Of a DNA stretch of 64,000 nt, positions 47,205 through 58,655 are shown one piece after another; position 1 is the stretch's first letter; each line of letters starts with the position of its first letter. Under the pieces are notes generated by a model. The model ran no database searches. It was not told the origin of the DNA and saw only the letters and a program-made list of their open reading frames with translations. Origin of the DNA: Nymphaea colorata (Eukaryota > Streptophyta > Magnoliopsida > Nymphaeales > Nymphaeaceae); the NCBI RefSeq assembly GCF_008831285.2, contig NC_045143.1:8629503-8693502 (forward strand). Direction: 5' to 3'. The position numbers and the translations under genes are program-made.

Positions 47205-47389
47205 GTTTCTGCTTCCAATGCAAAGTTGCCAAGAGGAAGGGCTCCCATCCACTTTATTCAATCAAAGAATCAGAGAATAGACAATACAAAATTAAGAAAA
47301 CCAATCAAACGCTGGGCACAAACAAACCAGCTTAGGCCACATGTATATGCTTCATGTACGTGAATGTGTCCATGCGCAGTACATGCTGG

Positions 47390-48095
47390 TGCATGCATTA
47401 CGCCATCAAAAAAGGAGGGAAAAAAGTTAGGAGAGGCCATGACAAGCGACGGGGCCTAGCATTTGACTTAACCTGCATTCCCCCAACTTAATAATGTAGA
47501 GTGTAACAGTAACTTCCCACATGGCCTTTCATTTCCCTTTCCCCTATTGCCTAATTCGCTGTTCTTTCCTGTCACCCACTGTCCCCGCTTTACTGAGACA
47601 AACACTTTACCATGGTAACGATTTCACCAGATTGCACGCAATCTCGAAGATTCCTAGCTGGGCCACCATGCATGGACCTGTTATTGATTTGAGAGAAAGA
47701 GAAACGAAAGAAAAGGATGCTGCCGCACCATTGAATCCATTGGTGATCAGATGCAAGTTTGCTGTACACATTTACTGATCAGTAGCGATTCTGATACCAT
47801 AGAGCAGGGGCATGTAGCGTATACGGATGTGACGCCATCATCTTGGTCTACGCATTCATGGCAGCGGGCCATTGATCCGTAGAGGGGAGGCTGGTTGGTA
47901 GATGGATGTATGGCCCCCAAGGCATGCATGATGTTGATTCCACATGTGCATGCATACAAAAAGCTTTTATTGCCAAGGGGTTCCTCCAGACGGTGGTCAT
48001 GCTGTCCTTCCTCCATGCGTGGTGGGGTTTGTCATGTCCCATCGCCACCATTCGGTACGCGTGGGACATGGGGAATGTGAACTGTGGCCGGACGC
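47390..48095. promoter_or_regulatory. Cluster of RY (CATGCA) motifs
   Basis: CATGCA or TGCATG words occur at about 47392, 47667, 47923, 47948 and 48084, often as the double palindrome CATGCATG. RY motifs are bound by B3-domain factors (ABI3/FUS3/LEC2 and VAL repressors). The stretch is more GC-rich than its surroundings but no gene was recognised next to it, so a regulatory role is only inferred. Confidence 0.35.
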
Positions 48096-48409
48096 ATGCA
48101 GTAATTACTTAAGGACATCAAAAGAATGGAATTCAGATTGAAATAGTTGGATCTTGATTTGCAGAGGAAAGATACGTAACAAAACCATATGTCATCACAT
48201 TTTTACACGAACAACGCATACCAAATCCAATTACAATTCAAATGCCAATCTTTTGTCGAGTCCAACCACTTTGATTCAGATTCCAATTGAATATCAGATT
48301 ATATCTTGACATGCAAATGTTTTCTTCCATTATCATGGTTTTTAGCCTCAGTTTTGTGGCATCCAAATGATCCGATCCATCTCTCGGCCTCTCTGGCTCT
48401 CTGCTTCAC

Positions 48410-48610
48410 TTTGAGGGCCATTTGACATTAGGAACACTTTGTAAGTGTTACATGTGTCTCAAATTTCGTTTGGCATTAGGAACACTTTGTAAGTGTTACA
48501 TGTGTCTCAAAAGATTCGTAAAACAGTTGAACAAGTATTTACTAATTCTACTCCAAATTTGAAGCAGATTCATAAAATATCCATCTTAATGCCACAATAA
48601 TCCCTTAGAG
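48410..48610. mobile_element. MITE of the 'TTTGGCATTAGGAACAC' family
   Basis: Begins 'gggccatttgacattaggaacac' and ends 'cttaatgccacaataatccc', imperfect inverted ends. A 48-bp internal tandem duplication (48431 and 48479) repeats the left end. Related elements lie at 50919-51220 and 51783-52020. Confidence 0.65.
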
Positions 48611-49460
48611 ACATCAGCAAGATATTCAACAGACTATCCCGTTTTTGTTAAGCTGCTGGATTTCTGTAATGTGGGTCGCTGCTGCGGAAAGAGCTCTGTT
48701 TTTCCACCACATAAGTGAGACACAAACAAATGGATCGGTTTTCCCACGGAAAATCACCGGCGTTAGGGGTTTTCTCCATTTTCATCATGATATCGCAGAA
48801 AGCTGGTAAAAGATCTTGAGGACTCTTCTTTCACAACTCACTGGGGAGTACAATGGGCAGATGCCAAATTGCAGGCAAAAAGATCCACAAAGTTGGTCTC
48901 CTTCATGACCATGATAATTTTGACTATGAACAGGCAAATTATGTCCTTTCTGCCAGCGGTTCCTCTATTTCTAGAGTAATATACTATACTACTCTAGTAA
49001 AATCCATGCCTTCTTTCTCTCTGCTACTGAAACTAGTCCTAATTAACCTACTGTCCCTGAACTCATTAGGAGCAAGTTACTGAATGCTGAGCAATGAAGA
49101 AGACGCTACCAGCCACATCGTTTTCGCTACGTAGCTGGTTAATTAAGTTGTCAACTTCATGCAGGCTGTGTGCATGGCCATAATGCTTTCTCAAAAATGG
49201 CGGCACCCATGTGCCGAAATGCTGTGTTTTTATAGGAGGGAGAATCCTCAAACTACATCTGCGGCCGATTCCAGTACTCTCTCTTCCGAAAAGGAGAGGA
49301 GATGAGACTTAAGAGTACTCAAAAGAGAGAAAGAGATGCCACCTACTAAGATGGCAGCGACTTTTCCACTTTATGCAAGATGATGTCTTCATAAGGTTTA
49401 ACTAGCCTTGTCGTCTTATAGCTCGGCCTTATACATATAAGGAACTTTCTCTTTATATCT

Positions 49461-49497
<37 letters not shown>

Positions 49498-50059
49498 ATT
49501 TTGAGATGCATTTTCTTTTCAGGTCCTTAGAGTCAAGAAGGACAAAAAACAATGTCCTAATTATTAGCACTCGTGTTCATATGAAAAAGTAAGCTGCTGC
49601 TGAATGTGAGAACGATTTCAATGGAGGAACTCAATTATTGAAGTTCAAAGCTGGACCTCATTTAACCGCACGTATGACCGGCAGCAACTGCCCTTACAGC
49701 TAGAATACTACTTTACAGTGTATCTAGAAATAAGCAAACCAGAAAAACTAAACATCTGAATCAGTGGTAGAGGTAGAGTTATTTGATCGAGGGGTGCGTG
49801 AGTTGGCGATATAAGTTTGGTGTGAGCGTCGCATGTAATTTTAGTCATCACAACGTGATCTAAGACGTTATAATAAGATTTTTGTTGGGTTCATGTGGGC
49901 AACTGCCCACATCAGCAAGGTGCCTTTAGTCAATAATGTGAATTGGAATTAAAGACATTTGTCTTAATGCAGTCCAATATAATGCGGTCAAATGTAACAC
50001 CATTGGTACACTAATATGGCAAGGTTTGGAACTGCGTTTGGCATATAAAAATCTGTTTG
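48611..50059. other. Intergenic region, no recognised gene
   Basis: A plus-strand frame (48853-49083) and a minus-strand frame (49066-49251) show no conserved domains. A (GA)n tract lies at 49462-49497. A dispersed-repeat word 'gtgggcaactgcccac' occurs near 49899 and also near 13098 and 62759. Confidence 0.4.
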
Positions 50060-50560
50060 GGTGACCAAACAGGTCGGTGGGCTCGATCCGATGGACCCGG
50101 ACCAAGCCCACCAACCCTTCTTGGTCAAGGAACCCAGCCAGGATGCGATAAAGACGCAAGGTCGTATAGAGCACGTCTCCGTCAAGCCCGCACGCACAGC
50201 CGACACTTTTGACCCCATACTACACGTCGCAAATTGACTTCGGCGTACGTTTCCCAAGGATCGCCAGCTGGACACGTGGCGAATAACGAGTGGTGGACAT
50301 GACTTTTCCCGGAAAATCTAGTGGGCCCCACCGGTTCAGATTTGCATGTCTCACTCGCCACGTCGGCATCCGTCGAGGTCGGCAGGGAGCATATATTTCC
50401 CGTATTACCCCTGAAGCTGTCAGGAATGACCAAGGATCTTTCTCAGCCCGAGCTGATGAGCAGGAGGTCCGTTTGGCGTTGCAGGATGCAGACACACTGG
50501 GCTCGAGCAGGCTTCACCGGCAACCACTCGGCTTGACTGACTCGACTCGACTGAGCCTTG
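50060..50560. promoter_or_regulatory. GC-rich island with a G-box/ABRE
   Basis: Much richer in G+C than the flanks. Contains GACACGTGGC (50271-50280), a strong G-box/ABRE core for bZIP and bHLH factors, plus CCACGTCGGC near 50358. Open frames on both strands reflect the high GC and have no recognisable domains. It may be the promoter or 5' part of an unrecognised or non-coding gene. Confidence 0.35.
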
Positions 50561-50918
50561 CTCATCGGTGTTCTTCAACTCCATGGTCGGAGTTCAAAAC
50601 TGTACATTGGCATTTAAACACGCCGTCTCATGACAAGAATAAGGAAGTTCGACTACTTATCCTCGAGCAAAGGATGCATCAGTTTAGCGTAAATGTTGGA
50701 ATAAATATCTGAGATCATTGCCTTCCCAACCGGATGAATTTAGTTGCATCCAAGGAAGTTTTCACTTAGCTTTGATTCGGTGCTGAAACTTGTCTTGTTT
50801 TGCTTTTAACTAGTATATATGTTAAGGAAGAACTTCGTTCACTAGATTCTATGAGTAGCTTAATGTGTGTGGTCGAAAGTAGCACAAGTTTGTTGCCGAG
50901 AGACAGCCACAACCCTTA

Positions 50919-51220
50919 GGTGTTGTTTGGCAATGAGAAAAGTTTGTAGCTGTTTCATGAACATGCTTCAAAAATTAAAATAGATTCGTGGAACGTGTTT
51001 CATGAATCTGTTACAATCTTTAGAACGATTTTATAAAACAATGACAAATTTGCAAGTGCTAATGTTCTAGTCGGCTACAGTTATATATTGTTATTGCCTA
51101 AGGAATCTACCTCGAAAAACAAAACAAATTCACGAACTACTTGTTAAAGCGTTTCATGAATCTGCCTCAAAGACACGGGATAATAATAGAGTGTTATGGT
51201 TGCCAAACCACCTGTATTCT
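50919..51220. mobile_element. MITE, 'GTTTGGCA' family
   Basis: About 300 bp with inverted ends 'taggtgttgtttggcaatga' and, reversed from the right, 'acaggtggtttggcaacca'. The interior has 'gtttcatgaatctg' words twice. Non-coding. Confidence 0.6.
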
Positions 51221-51782
51221 AATGTCTATTTATGTAATTGTGTTGAGGAAAATATTACAGTGAGAAAACTGTGTTGTCTTCTTGTATTGGGTTTCCTTCC
51301 CTTTATTTTAATTGGCACATCACCAACGTATAACCCGTGTCGGCTTCATTATTTGTAAAAACAGATATGATCTTGAATTCAAAATGCTGTCATTATCTAC
51401 CTCTAGATTCTCTCACACATTGTCATGCACTGAAAGAAAATTCTGAGTGAACAGAAGCTTTATTAACAGGCGCCGTTTACCTTATTCTATAGCTGTCATT
51501 CTCCAAAACATCGCTATCATCATGAATGGGAAGTCCTTCTCGAAGGACGATTCAAGTGATAGAAATTGATTTAGAATTTGCGCGGCTTTTGATTTCTGTG
51601 AGTTGTTGTTGCTGCAAAGAGGCAGAGTGTATCTTGACAGTGACTGAGGGAATCGTGTCGACGAAAAAGGCTTAAAGGTAATGGCACTAATTGGTTCACT
51701 GGTGGATGTTGGTACAAATGATCCAGATCCAATTTGAGAGTTTTATCATTTTTCTAATCGGGTCCGGGTTTGCCTCCGCTTC

Positions 51783-52020
51783 TAATGGGTGGCTTGGCAT
51801 TAGAAACACTCTGAGACAGTTGCTCAAGTCTTTTATGAATATTTTGTATTAGATTTATGAAACAGTCATCTTGTTAATGGGTGGCTTGGCATTAGGAACA
51901 CTGTGAGTGTGAGTATTTCATGAATCATTCGTCAGGCACTTGCTCAAGTGTTTTATGAATATTTTGTATTAGATTTATGAAACAGTCGCATCTTGTTCTT
52001 AATGCCAAACGGCCCCTAAT
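51783..52020. mobile_element. MITE, 'GGCATTAGGAACAC' family, internally duplicated
   Basis: Left end 'taatgggtggcttggcatta' (51784) is repeated 92 bp later (51876), and 'tatgaatattttgtattaga' also occurs twice. The right end reads 'cttaatgccaaacggcccct', the inverted form of the family left end. Confidence 0.65.
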
Positions 52021-53900
52021 GTACTTTCCTGTCTAGGGTATAGCTCATTAGGTAGGTAGCTCATTAATCTACCTGATTACGACTGGACAGTACTAGATGT
52101 CCACCCTTCCATTCCTCTCCCTTTAGTTTCTCAACCAATGATTCAATCAAATACCGCTAATGTGTCAATTATTGCACCATTACATCTTGCTTTCCACGGA
52201 TTCCCAGACACAAATCGGCAAAGGAAAGTTGAAATTTTGGGCACTAGCTTTTTAGCCTCCTTATTTAATGCGGAATATTTTAGGTAGAGACTTATTATGA
52301 TGACAAAACCCTTAGAAGCGAAAGTTATCCCTAGAAAAAGGGGTTGAAAATAACAAGGGGTTGTATGTGGGAAAGTACTTTTGTGTAGCTTTCCTCTACA
52401 AGGGTGGGGTTCTTCTTTTTTCATCTTATCGAACTTCATGTCACCCTATGATACATGACCCGATTTAGTGGCCCTTTCATCTCTTTTTTGAAAGACTTAA
52501 AATATACATTATTTCAAAGATTTTCTTTATGCATGGCTGGAAAACGGGTCAAAAATTCACTTTTTTCTTGTACATTTCCATTTTTCCTGTCTCATGCTCA
52601 AGCCAAAGAGGTCTGTTCAATCTTCACTCAAACTGAAGATGCCTTCCTTCTCCAGCAAAAGATAGAACTAACCAACCCAGACTCTCTCTCTCTTCTTTGC
52701 ATTTCCACGTGTAGCACACAACGGTAGACTTGACCAATTCAAAGTAGACTGCGTATAGGTTGGTTTGTATGTAGATTAATCAACTTTTTGTTTGACTTGT
52801 TCTCATGTTGTTGTTGTTGTTGTTAAGTGCTAGCATAGAACTAGGGAAGAACACAAGCAGAGTTGAGTTTGAGTTGAGCTTGGCAACATCAGCTCAAGTT
52901 CGACTTGGTAAGCTGAGCCAAAGCTCGAGTTCGACTCGTTTAAACTCAAGAGTCGGCTGTGGAACTTGACAAGTGTTGGCCTGTGAAGGGGGAGGAGATG
53001 CATGCTGATAACAGAAAACCAAAATGTGAAGAGGCCTATATGGCGCTTCCAGATGTCGAGCAATTGTATAAGTATCTGAATCAGATTCTGATATGGTATA
53101 GACATTTTACATATTTTGATTTTAATCCGTTTACTCTACTTTTTACCTAATTAAATGGATTTGATAGTGGATATATCCAATCCCAATGCAGTCCATTGAC
53201 ATCTTACAATTTGGAAACAGTAAAGATTGTTTTATACATGAATCTGCTCCATTTTTTGAGGCAAATATATGAGATAATAATATATTGTTACCGTTACCAA
53301 ACGACTCCTAATGAAATAAAAATTTTTAGTAATTGGTAGATTAAAAATGTTTTCATGTACTCATTATCAACAGAATGAAAAAAAAAAAAAACCAACAAAC
53401 TAAATGCATAATAACCTAATCTTTGAATTAAAAAAAGATCATGGCGTTCAATTCAAAAGAGTGGCACATGAAAATCAAAAGAGCTTAATAGAAGACCACT
53501 TTCTTGGCGTTTTTTTTTAGGAAATGGGTTGTCCCCTCCTCCCCACACAAGCACAAAAAGTATCTGCAGACTCTTGCCTACTGCATGGGCTTCAAACATA
53601 CATATTGAACTGCATGCAAAATTTAATCTGAGATCTAACAAAGATCTGAGATCATCACCTAAGTCATGTGGGTATGGTATGATTCGGGTACAAGTACAAA
53701 TACAGTAACTTTAAAAAAATATGGGTTAAAATAAAATGAATATATAACTAAAAACAGTATAAATTAGTGAATCGTAACAATAGATAATAGAATGAAAACT
53801 GAGTTGAAAAAAAGTAAATCAAGTAACATTAAGTAGCTTAGATCAACTTTGACCTAAAAAGTAATCAAATTTGTCTAAGCTTTAGGTATGGATACGATGA
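52021..53900. other. Intergenic region with repeat fragments
   Basis: No gene recognised. Holds a fragment of the hAT MITE family (52850-52960, 'agctcgagttcgactcgttt'), a possible 3' end of the 'TAGGGATGTCAAT' family near 53190, and a 3' end of the 'GTTTGGCA' family at about 53290-53312. Confidence 0.45.
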
Positions 53901-53904
53901 CACA

Positions 53905-54070
53905 GACAAGGGGGGTAGAGCCCAAGGGGGGCCCACATGGGCCCTGGCCCTACCTCAATTTTATTTAAAAAAAAATTACATGTAAATTTTAAAAAATTTT
54001 ACTTGTCTTATATAAAAATGTTGAAAAATGGTATTTCAGCCAGTGTCAAAATTTAAAATTTTTAATTTGA
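53905..54070 (+). repeat. Dispersed repeat, left arm of an inverted pair
   Basis: Begins near 'gggcccacatgggcc' and continues with 'aattacatgtaaatttt' and 'ttgaaaaatggtattt'. It is the inverted counterpart of 54595-54745 with about 525 bp between them. A third, more divergent relative is at 60460-60590. Confidence 0.75.
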
Positions 54071-54594
54071 TCCATTTTTAGGACAAGATACATGACTTTA
54101 ATGAAGTACCAATTCGACTTAGGAGAACACCAATAAAATATATCTTACGGTAGTTAGAAGTATTCGAATTTGGTTATAAAAACACGTCTCATTTGAAATC
54201 CGATGTAAGTTGAACTTGATGAAAACTACATCTAAGACCCGAACCGAACAGGTTCCATCAATTATCACAATAAATGATTGCGCTAATTAATTAAGATATT
54301 TCACAACAAGATGACACAAGATAATACAAAAGAAAGAACACAGGACATGAGGTGACGAGTGAAAAATCTACTGATTCTTTGTTCTAAGTTGCACACGCAA
54401 TAACAATCTGGTGCAATCTCTAGTCTTGTCCCCCTCCATAGCGCCATAGGAAAAGAAGGGAAATATTACTACTCGGTCATAACTTGTTCCCAGATTTTCT
54501 CCATTGACATTAATAGTATCGATTAATCTATTGCAACATGACAAAGGTTGTCATGTGGTGGAGTGCTTAAACAAATAGACATATTGAAGGGTGG

Positions 54595-54745
54595 AGCCAG
54601 GTGCAAATTAAAGTTTTTAAATTCTGACTATAAATATCATTTTTCAAAATTTTTATATAGAATAAGTGATTTTTTTTAAAATTTACATGTAAATTAAAAA
54701 AAATTGAGGTGGGGCCATGGTCCATGTGGGCCCTACCTTGACTCG
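54595..54745 (-). repeat. Dispersed repeat, right arm of an inverted pair
   Basis: Reverse complement of the same family, ending at 'gtgggccctaccttg'. No target duplication was found, so two separate insertions are as likely as one large fold-back element. Confidence 0.75.
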
Positions 54746-55193
54746 GCCGCTGTGCATAATCCTGTTTTGGTATGTGATGTGATGTGGGAGTTGTCTACAA
54801 TGATGCATAAAAACAGTACATTCCACCTTCCCTTCATTAATAACTACGGTAAAAAGAAAAGGAAGAATAAGGTAGTATGTAGCGTGCTATATATGGCCAA
54901 CACAATCATGGCAGGAAGTATACATCACCCCTTTGATGGTTAGTTTAATTCTTATGGGCGTGCTATGCTTATGCTTTTAAAACTGTAGACGATAGAAGAA
55001 TGACACTCTAGTGGATGAATGTATCACAGTGTGCTCCAAGCAACCAAAAACACTAAAAGGCGGGGAAGAAAAAGGACTTCGGTCCTTCTTCAGGCCGCTT
55101 CTACCCATAATAGAGAAACCACTTTTGCATGGTGATCTTTCATGTACTAGAGAAGATTAAGATTTCATGCACGTTAAATCATTTTTTTCTTTA

Positions 55194-55410
55194 TAGTATC
55201 AGAGCAAGGTGCTTGTTGAAGGAGATCGCAGCCAGTAGATGACATGCATGTGGCCAAAGAGATCGTTGCCTTCTTCATCTGCTGAAGAAAACCTGAGCAA
55301 ATTTAGGCAGACCAAATGACTGCCAAAGTGATGATGATCAGCTTTTACAAAAATATGCAGCAAACTTGAACTTTCCGACTGGCATCCAGTTGAAGGGGAG
55401 GATAAATAAA
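55194..55410 (+). mobile_element. Remnant of a small LTR retrotransposon (PBS and purine tract)
   Basis: TAGTATCAGAGCAAGGTGC (from 55194) differs by one base from the tRNA-iMet primer-binding site TGGTATCAGAGC usual in plant Copia and TRIM elements. About 200 bp later a purine tract GAAGGGGAGG (about 55393) follows. The short distance suggests a TRIM, but matching LTRs were not found on the two sides. Confidence 0.35.
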
Positions 55411-57099
55411 ACCTCAAAAATAAGGATCATGCTTGCCATGATAACGATGCAAGAGCGTTAGAAAAAATTATACTATTATCCATGCAAACGAATCCGTGCA
55501 TAAATATGTTTGTTAATGATGGAAAAATCTTTATAACAGCTCCTTAACGTAAGGTGTAATATTTATTGTAAAGGGTGCAATATATATTAATGAAGCTTGA
55601 CACAAACTAAAACAATGCCGACCAATATGGGGCTTAGAATGTTACATTCTTTTTTCTTTGGTTGAATATCTTAAAATATTTATTAATTATTTTTTTGAAA
55701 AAAATTGGGAAATAGTCATATTCAAATTCAGGCTGGTGCTTATCAGCCGAACCGTTATATTGGGCCCCAAACCGATCCATACCAGGTGGAAACCGATACC
55801 AACAAGACTGGGTCGTCTAAGGGGTGGAATTGAAATCAGGAATGGAGTGTGTTAGAATGTTACAAAATATGCATGAATGCCTCCCTTTGGTTCAAACTCA
55901 AGGAAACTACGAGCCCTGATCGAGCTCGTGACAAGAGCGCTTGGTTCGTATGCTTAGTCAGGGTTCGAGCTTGGGGCTCCAAAGAGCGGAGCTCATTCAT
56001 AGAGTAACTTAAAACCGAGCTTAGTCGAGCCTGAGCCCGGTCGAGCCTTTACACTGCAAGCAATAAGTCACACTACTTGGTCGTGAGTTAGTTCTGCACT
56101 TCCATATAAAGCTGGAAATGGGGCCATGAGATATAATTGTGTTCTAAGCTTGTCCATCCGCCGACCTCTCAACTTTTTTGGGGTTGCTCAAACTTAATTT
56201 TTCTTACTTTTCTTGGGAACCACAAGAAAGAAGGAAAAGAAAAAGAATAAGAAGAAGTACTTTTCTTGGCATCACATTTACTGTCAAGGAGTTGAAGGAG
56301 TATATGATAGTTGGTTGGGTAGATGGATATGTAAAAGTATGTCCCATGTTTGATTTTAGTGGATGCTAGTGTTTTGGACCATAAAAGGTGGGATCGCGAG
56401 ACTTAAGCTAAAAGATGACCTTTCAGTGTCACTTTAAATGGTTTGTCACCTCCTCTCACCTAAAAAATGTAATATCATTATCGATATATTTATTTGAATC
56501 ACATGTATCATTATCGATATATTTATTTGAATCACATGTTTTTCCCTCAAGTGCCCAAAAGAAAATCAAACATAGAACTTTCTGTACTTAACAACATTTT
56601 GGACTCGTTATGTTTCAAGAACTTGATCTGTTTCTTTTGGGATGTGGATCTATAATGATATTTGGATCTGCATTTAAAATCAAATAAAATATTCTCCAAC
56701 ACAATATTCATTTTAACTAGAGATTTTTCCTTTTTTCAATTAATTAAAAAGTCGTAATTTCCATATCTTTCACTATAACTAAAAGTGTTATGGCACGTGG
56801 CGATATCTTAGCATGTCGGTTCATGTGACTAGAGATCCATATACTCTGCAGGCCGATCATTTGAATGACATTAAATTTATATTTTGATAGACTGAATCCA
56901 AATCATTTTGGAATAAAAAAAGGTTCAAAAACACCAAAGGGCATAGCATGGCTGGTTTGATAGGCGATCGTATAGAAGAAGTATCGTCAGATTGATTCCT
57001 ATGTCTGCTATTTTTTTGGACTGAAAATGCTGAAATTACAATGTTCAGTTGATAATATATGATATTATACTTGTGCATTCTACAGTTTAGTCTCGTATT
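55411..57099. other. Intergenic region, no recognised gene
   Basis: Holds a stretch of 'gagctcg' words near 55920-56050 that look like repeat debris, and a 33-bp tandem duplication at 56473-56539 (unit contains 'tcattatcgatatatttatt'). Confidence 0.4.
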
Positions 57100-57480
57100 C
57101 AAGATTGTGAGAGATCTTCAAAACTTATAAAAGATTTGATAAAGTGATTGGTTGTCATGGTTCTTATTTTTTTTTGGAGTTGAAACCGAAACTGTTAAGG
57201 GGGTTCGGGGTGAGATGAAATCTGTCAGATTAGGGGCTTGAGTGCATGAGTGAGCCGCAGTGATATCAGAAAATAATTCAATACTTGAATCTAGGGACCC
57301 ACACGCACAAACTTATACGCTTTAAGGAAGGTGAATTACAACACCTTAAACTTTAGTACCGAAGATTGTGAGAGATCTTTAAAGACTTATAAAAAGATTT
57401 GCTAAAGTGATTGGTTGTTCTTATCATAACTTTTTTTTGTGAATAAAACCGATTGTTAAGAGGCAAGTTGAGATCCAAAA
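57100..57480. repeat. Direct duplication with a 262-bp offset
   Basis: The segment starting 'gattgtgagagatctt' occurs at about 57100 and 57362. Each is followed by 'aaagtgattggttgt', a T run, and then 'aaaccga...tgttaag'. Confidence 0.75.
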
Positions 57481-57539
57481 GAACCCGAGGTTGGAAGTTG
57501 GTCAGGTTCCCCCACTCATATTGTGGGTGTCACAACCCA

Positions 57540-58330
57540 AGATTAGAGGAACCGAAGGGCTCGATGACAAACTATGGACTTTGAAATCAAATTAAATATG
57601 TGAGCGATATCCAAGCGACTGACGTGTCTAATCGAATGGTGGACGTTGAACCTAAGTGTGTGTATCATGGTGCGGCCCTCGCAATAAATGTGCGATCCAT
57701 CCCCGAAATGGCTGCCAACTAACCGTCCTGATGCCGTGAGAAAGGACCGGGCCGTATCGTTTGGCTCCAGGGTCGAAAGTCGCCTTCTTCTGCAAACAGG
57801 CAACACAACCCCGCAATAAAGTCTCCCTGCCGGCCACTAAATTAAATGATCGACAGAGCAATGAAGCCTTTAGTTTTTATGGCAATAACGGAAGCCATTA
57901 ATGAGACAGAGGAAAACACCTGGCCCTGCAGACGCCATGCATGCTCCGCAGAACACTCGCTGGCGGACGTTGGAGGGCAGATCCAAATCCAAATATCAAG
58001 GTGGATCAGTTCGGATCTTTTCCGAACCATTTCTGGCGTCCCTGGATCCAATACCATATCCAGATCCACTGCCCTCCGTTCGTTCTCAGTCCGTAGGGAC
58101 TGGGAGGCTCTGGAAATTTTTGGTCTGTGTTTGTGGTTTTATTTTCGGGTCCGTAAACTGATGAAGATCCGGCCCGCTTTGTCATTCATGAAACGTGTCC
58201 ACAACGAGCGATGCCGACAGTCCCTTTCCTCGCATTCAATGTCGTTTGTTCCCCAAAGCTCCCAAGTTAGAAAGCGACTCGTCAACAGGTCCCCTTTTCT
58301 TTTCTTTTCATAACATGGAATTTAACAGCC
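57540..58330. other. GC-rich island of unknown function
   Basis: Raised G+C and CG content in AT-rich surroundings. The longest frame (57846-58313, plus) has no recognisable domain and opposing frames are also open, as expected from composition. It may mark a promoter or a decayed gene. Confidence 0.3.
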
Positions 58331-58337
58331 TACCAAC

Positions 58338-58339
<2 letters not shown>

Positions 58340-58384
<45 letters not shown>

Positions 58385-58400
58385 TATATATGTATATAGG
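58340..58400. repeat. (CT)n(CA)n(TA)n compound microsatellite
   Basis: Three different dinucleotide tracts directly adjoin one another. Confidence 0.9.
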
Positions 58401-58424
58401 GTTGATTAGAGTTGCTTTGGTGGT

Positions 58425-58655
58425 AAGGTCATAAACTTTTATATTCCATTTTTCCTATAAATAAATCAAGATGGTAAGTCTATCAAGCCCTTAGGCTTCA
58501 TTTTTTTTTTCATTAATCAAAACTGAATAATGTGCAATATGAATATTTGTGTATATTTAGTAAAGTTTGTGATATTTTATAGTTCAAAAAATAACTAACT
58601 TCAAGTATTAGAAACACGGGACAGAAAAACATGCAATTAGTTGTCGATCACAGCT
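58425..58655 (+). repeat. Dispersed repeat, copy 2
   Basis: Partner of 46075-46305, same orientation. Confidence 0.7.

Noticed and set aside
57846-58313. 155-residue plus-strand frame as a gene
   Set aside because: Overlapping frames are open on both strands, no domain is recognisable, and the GC-rich composition explains it.
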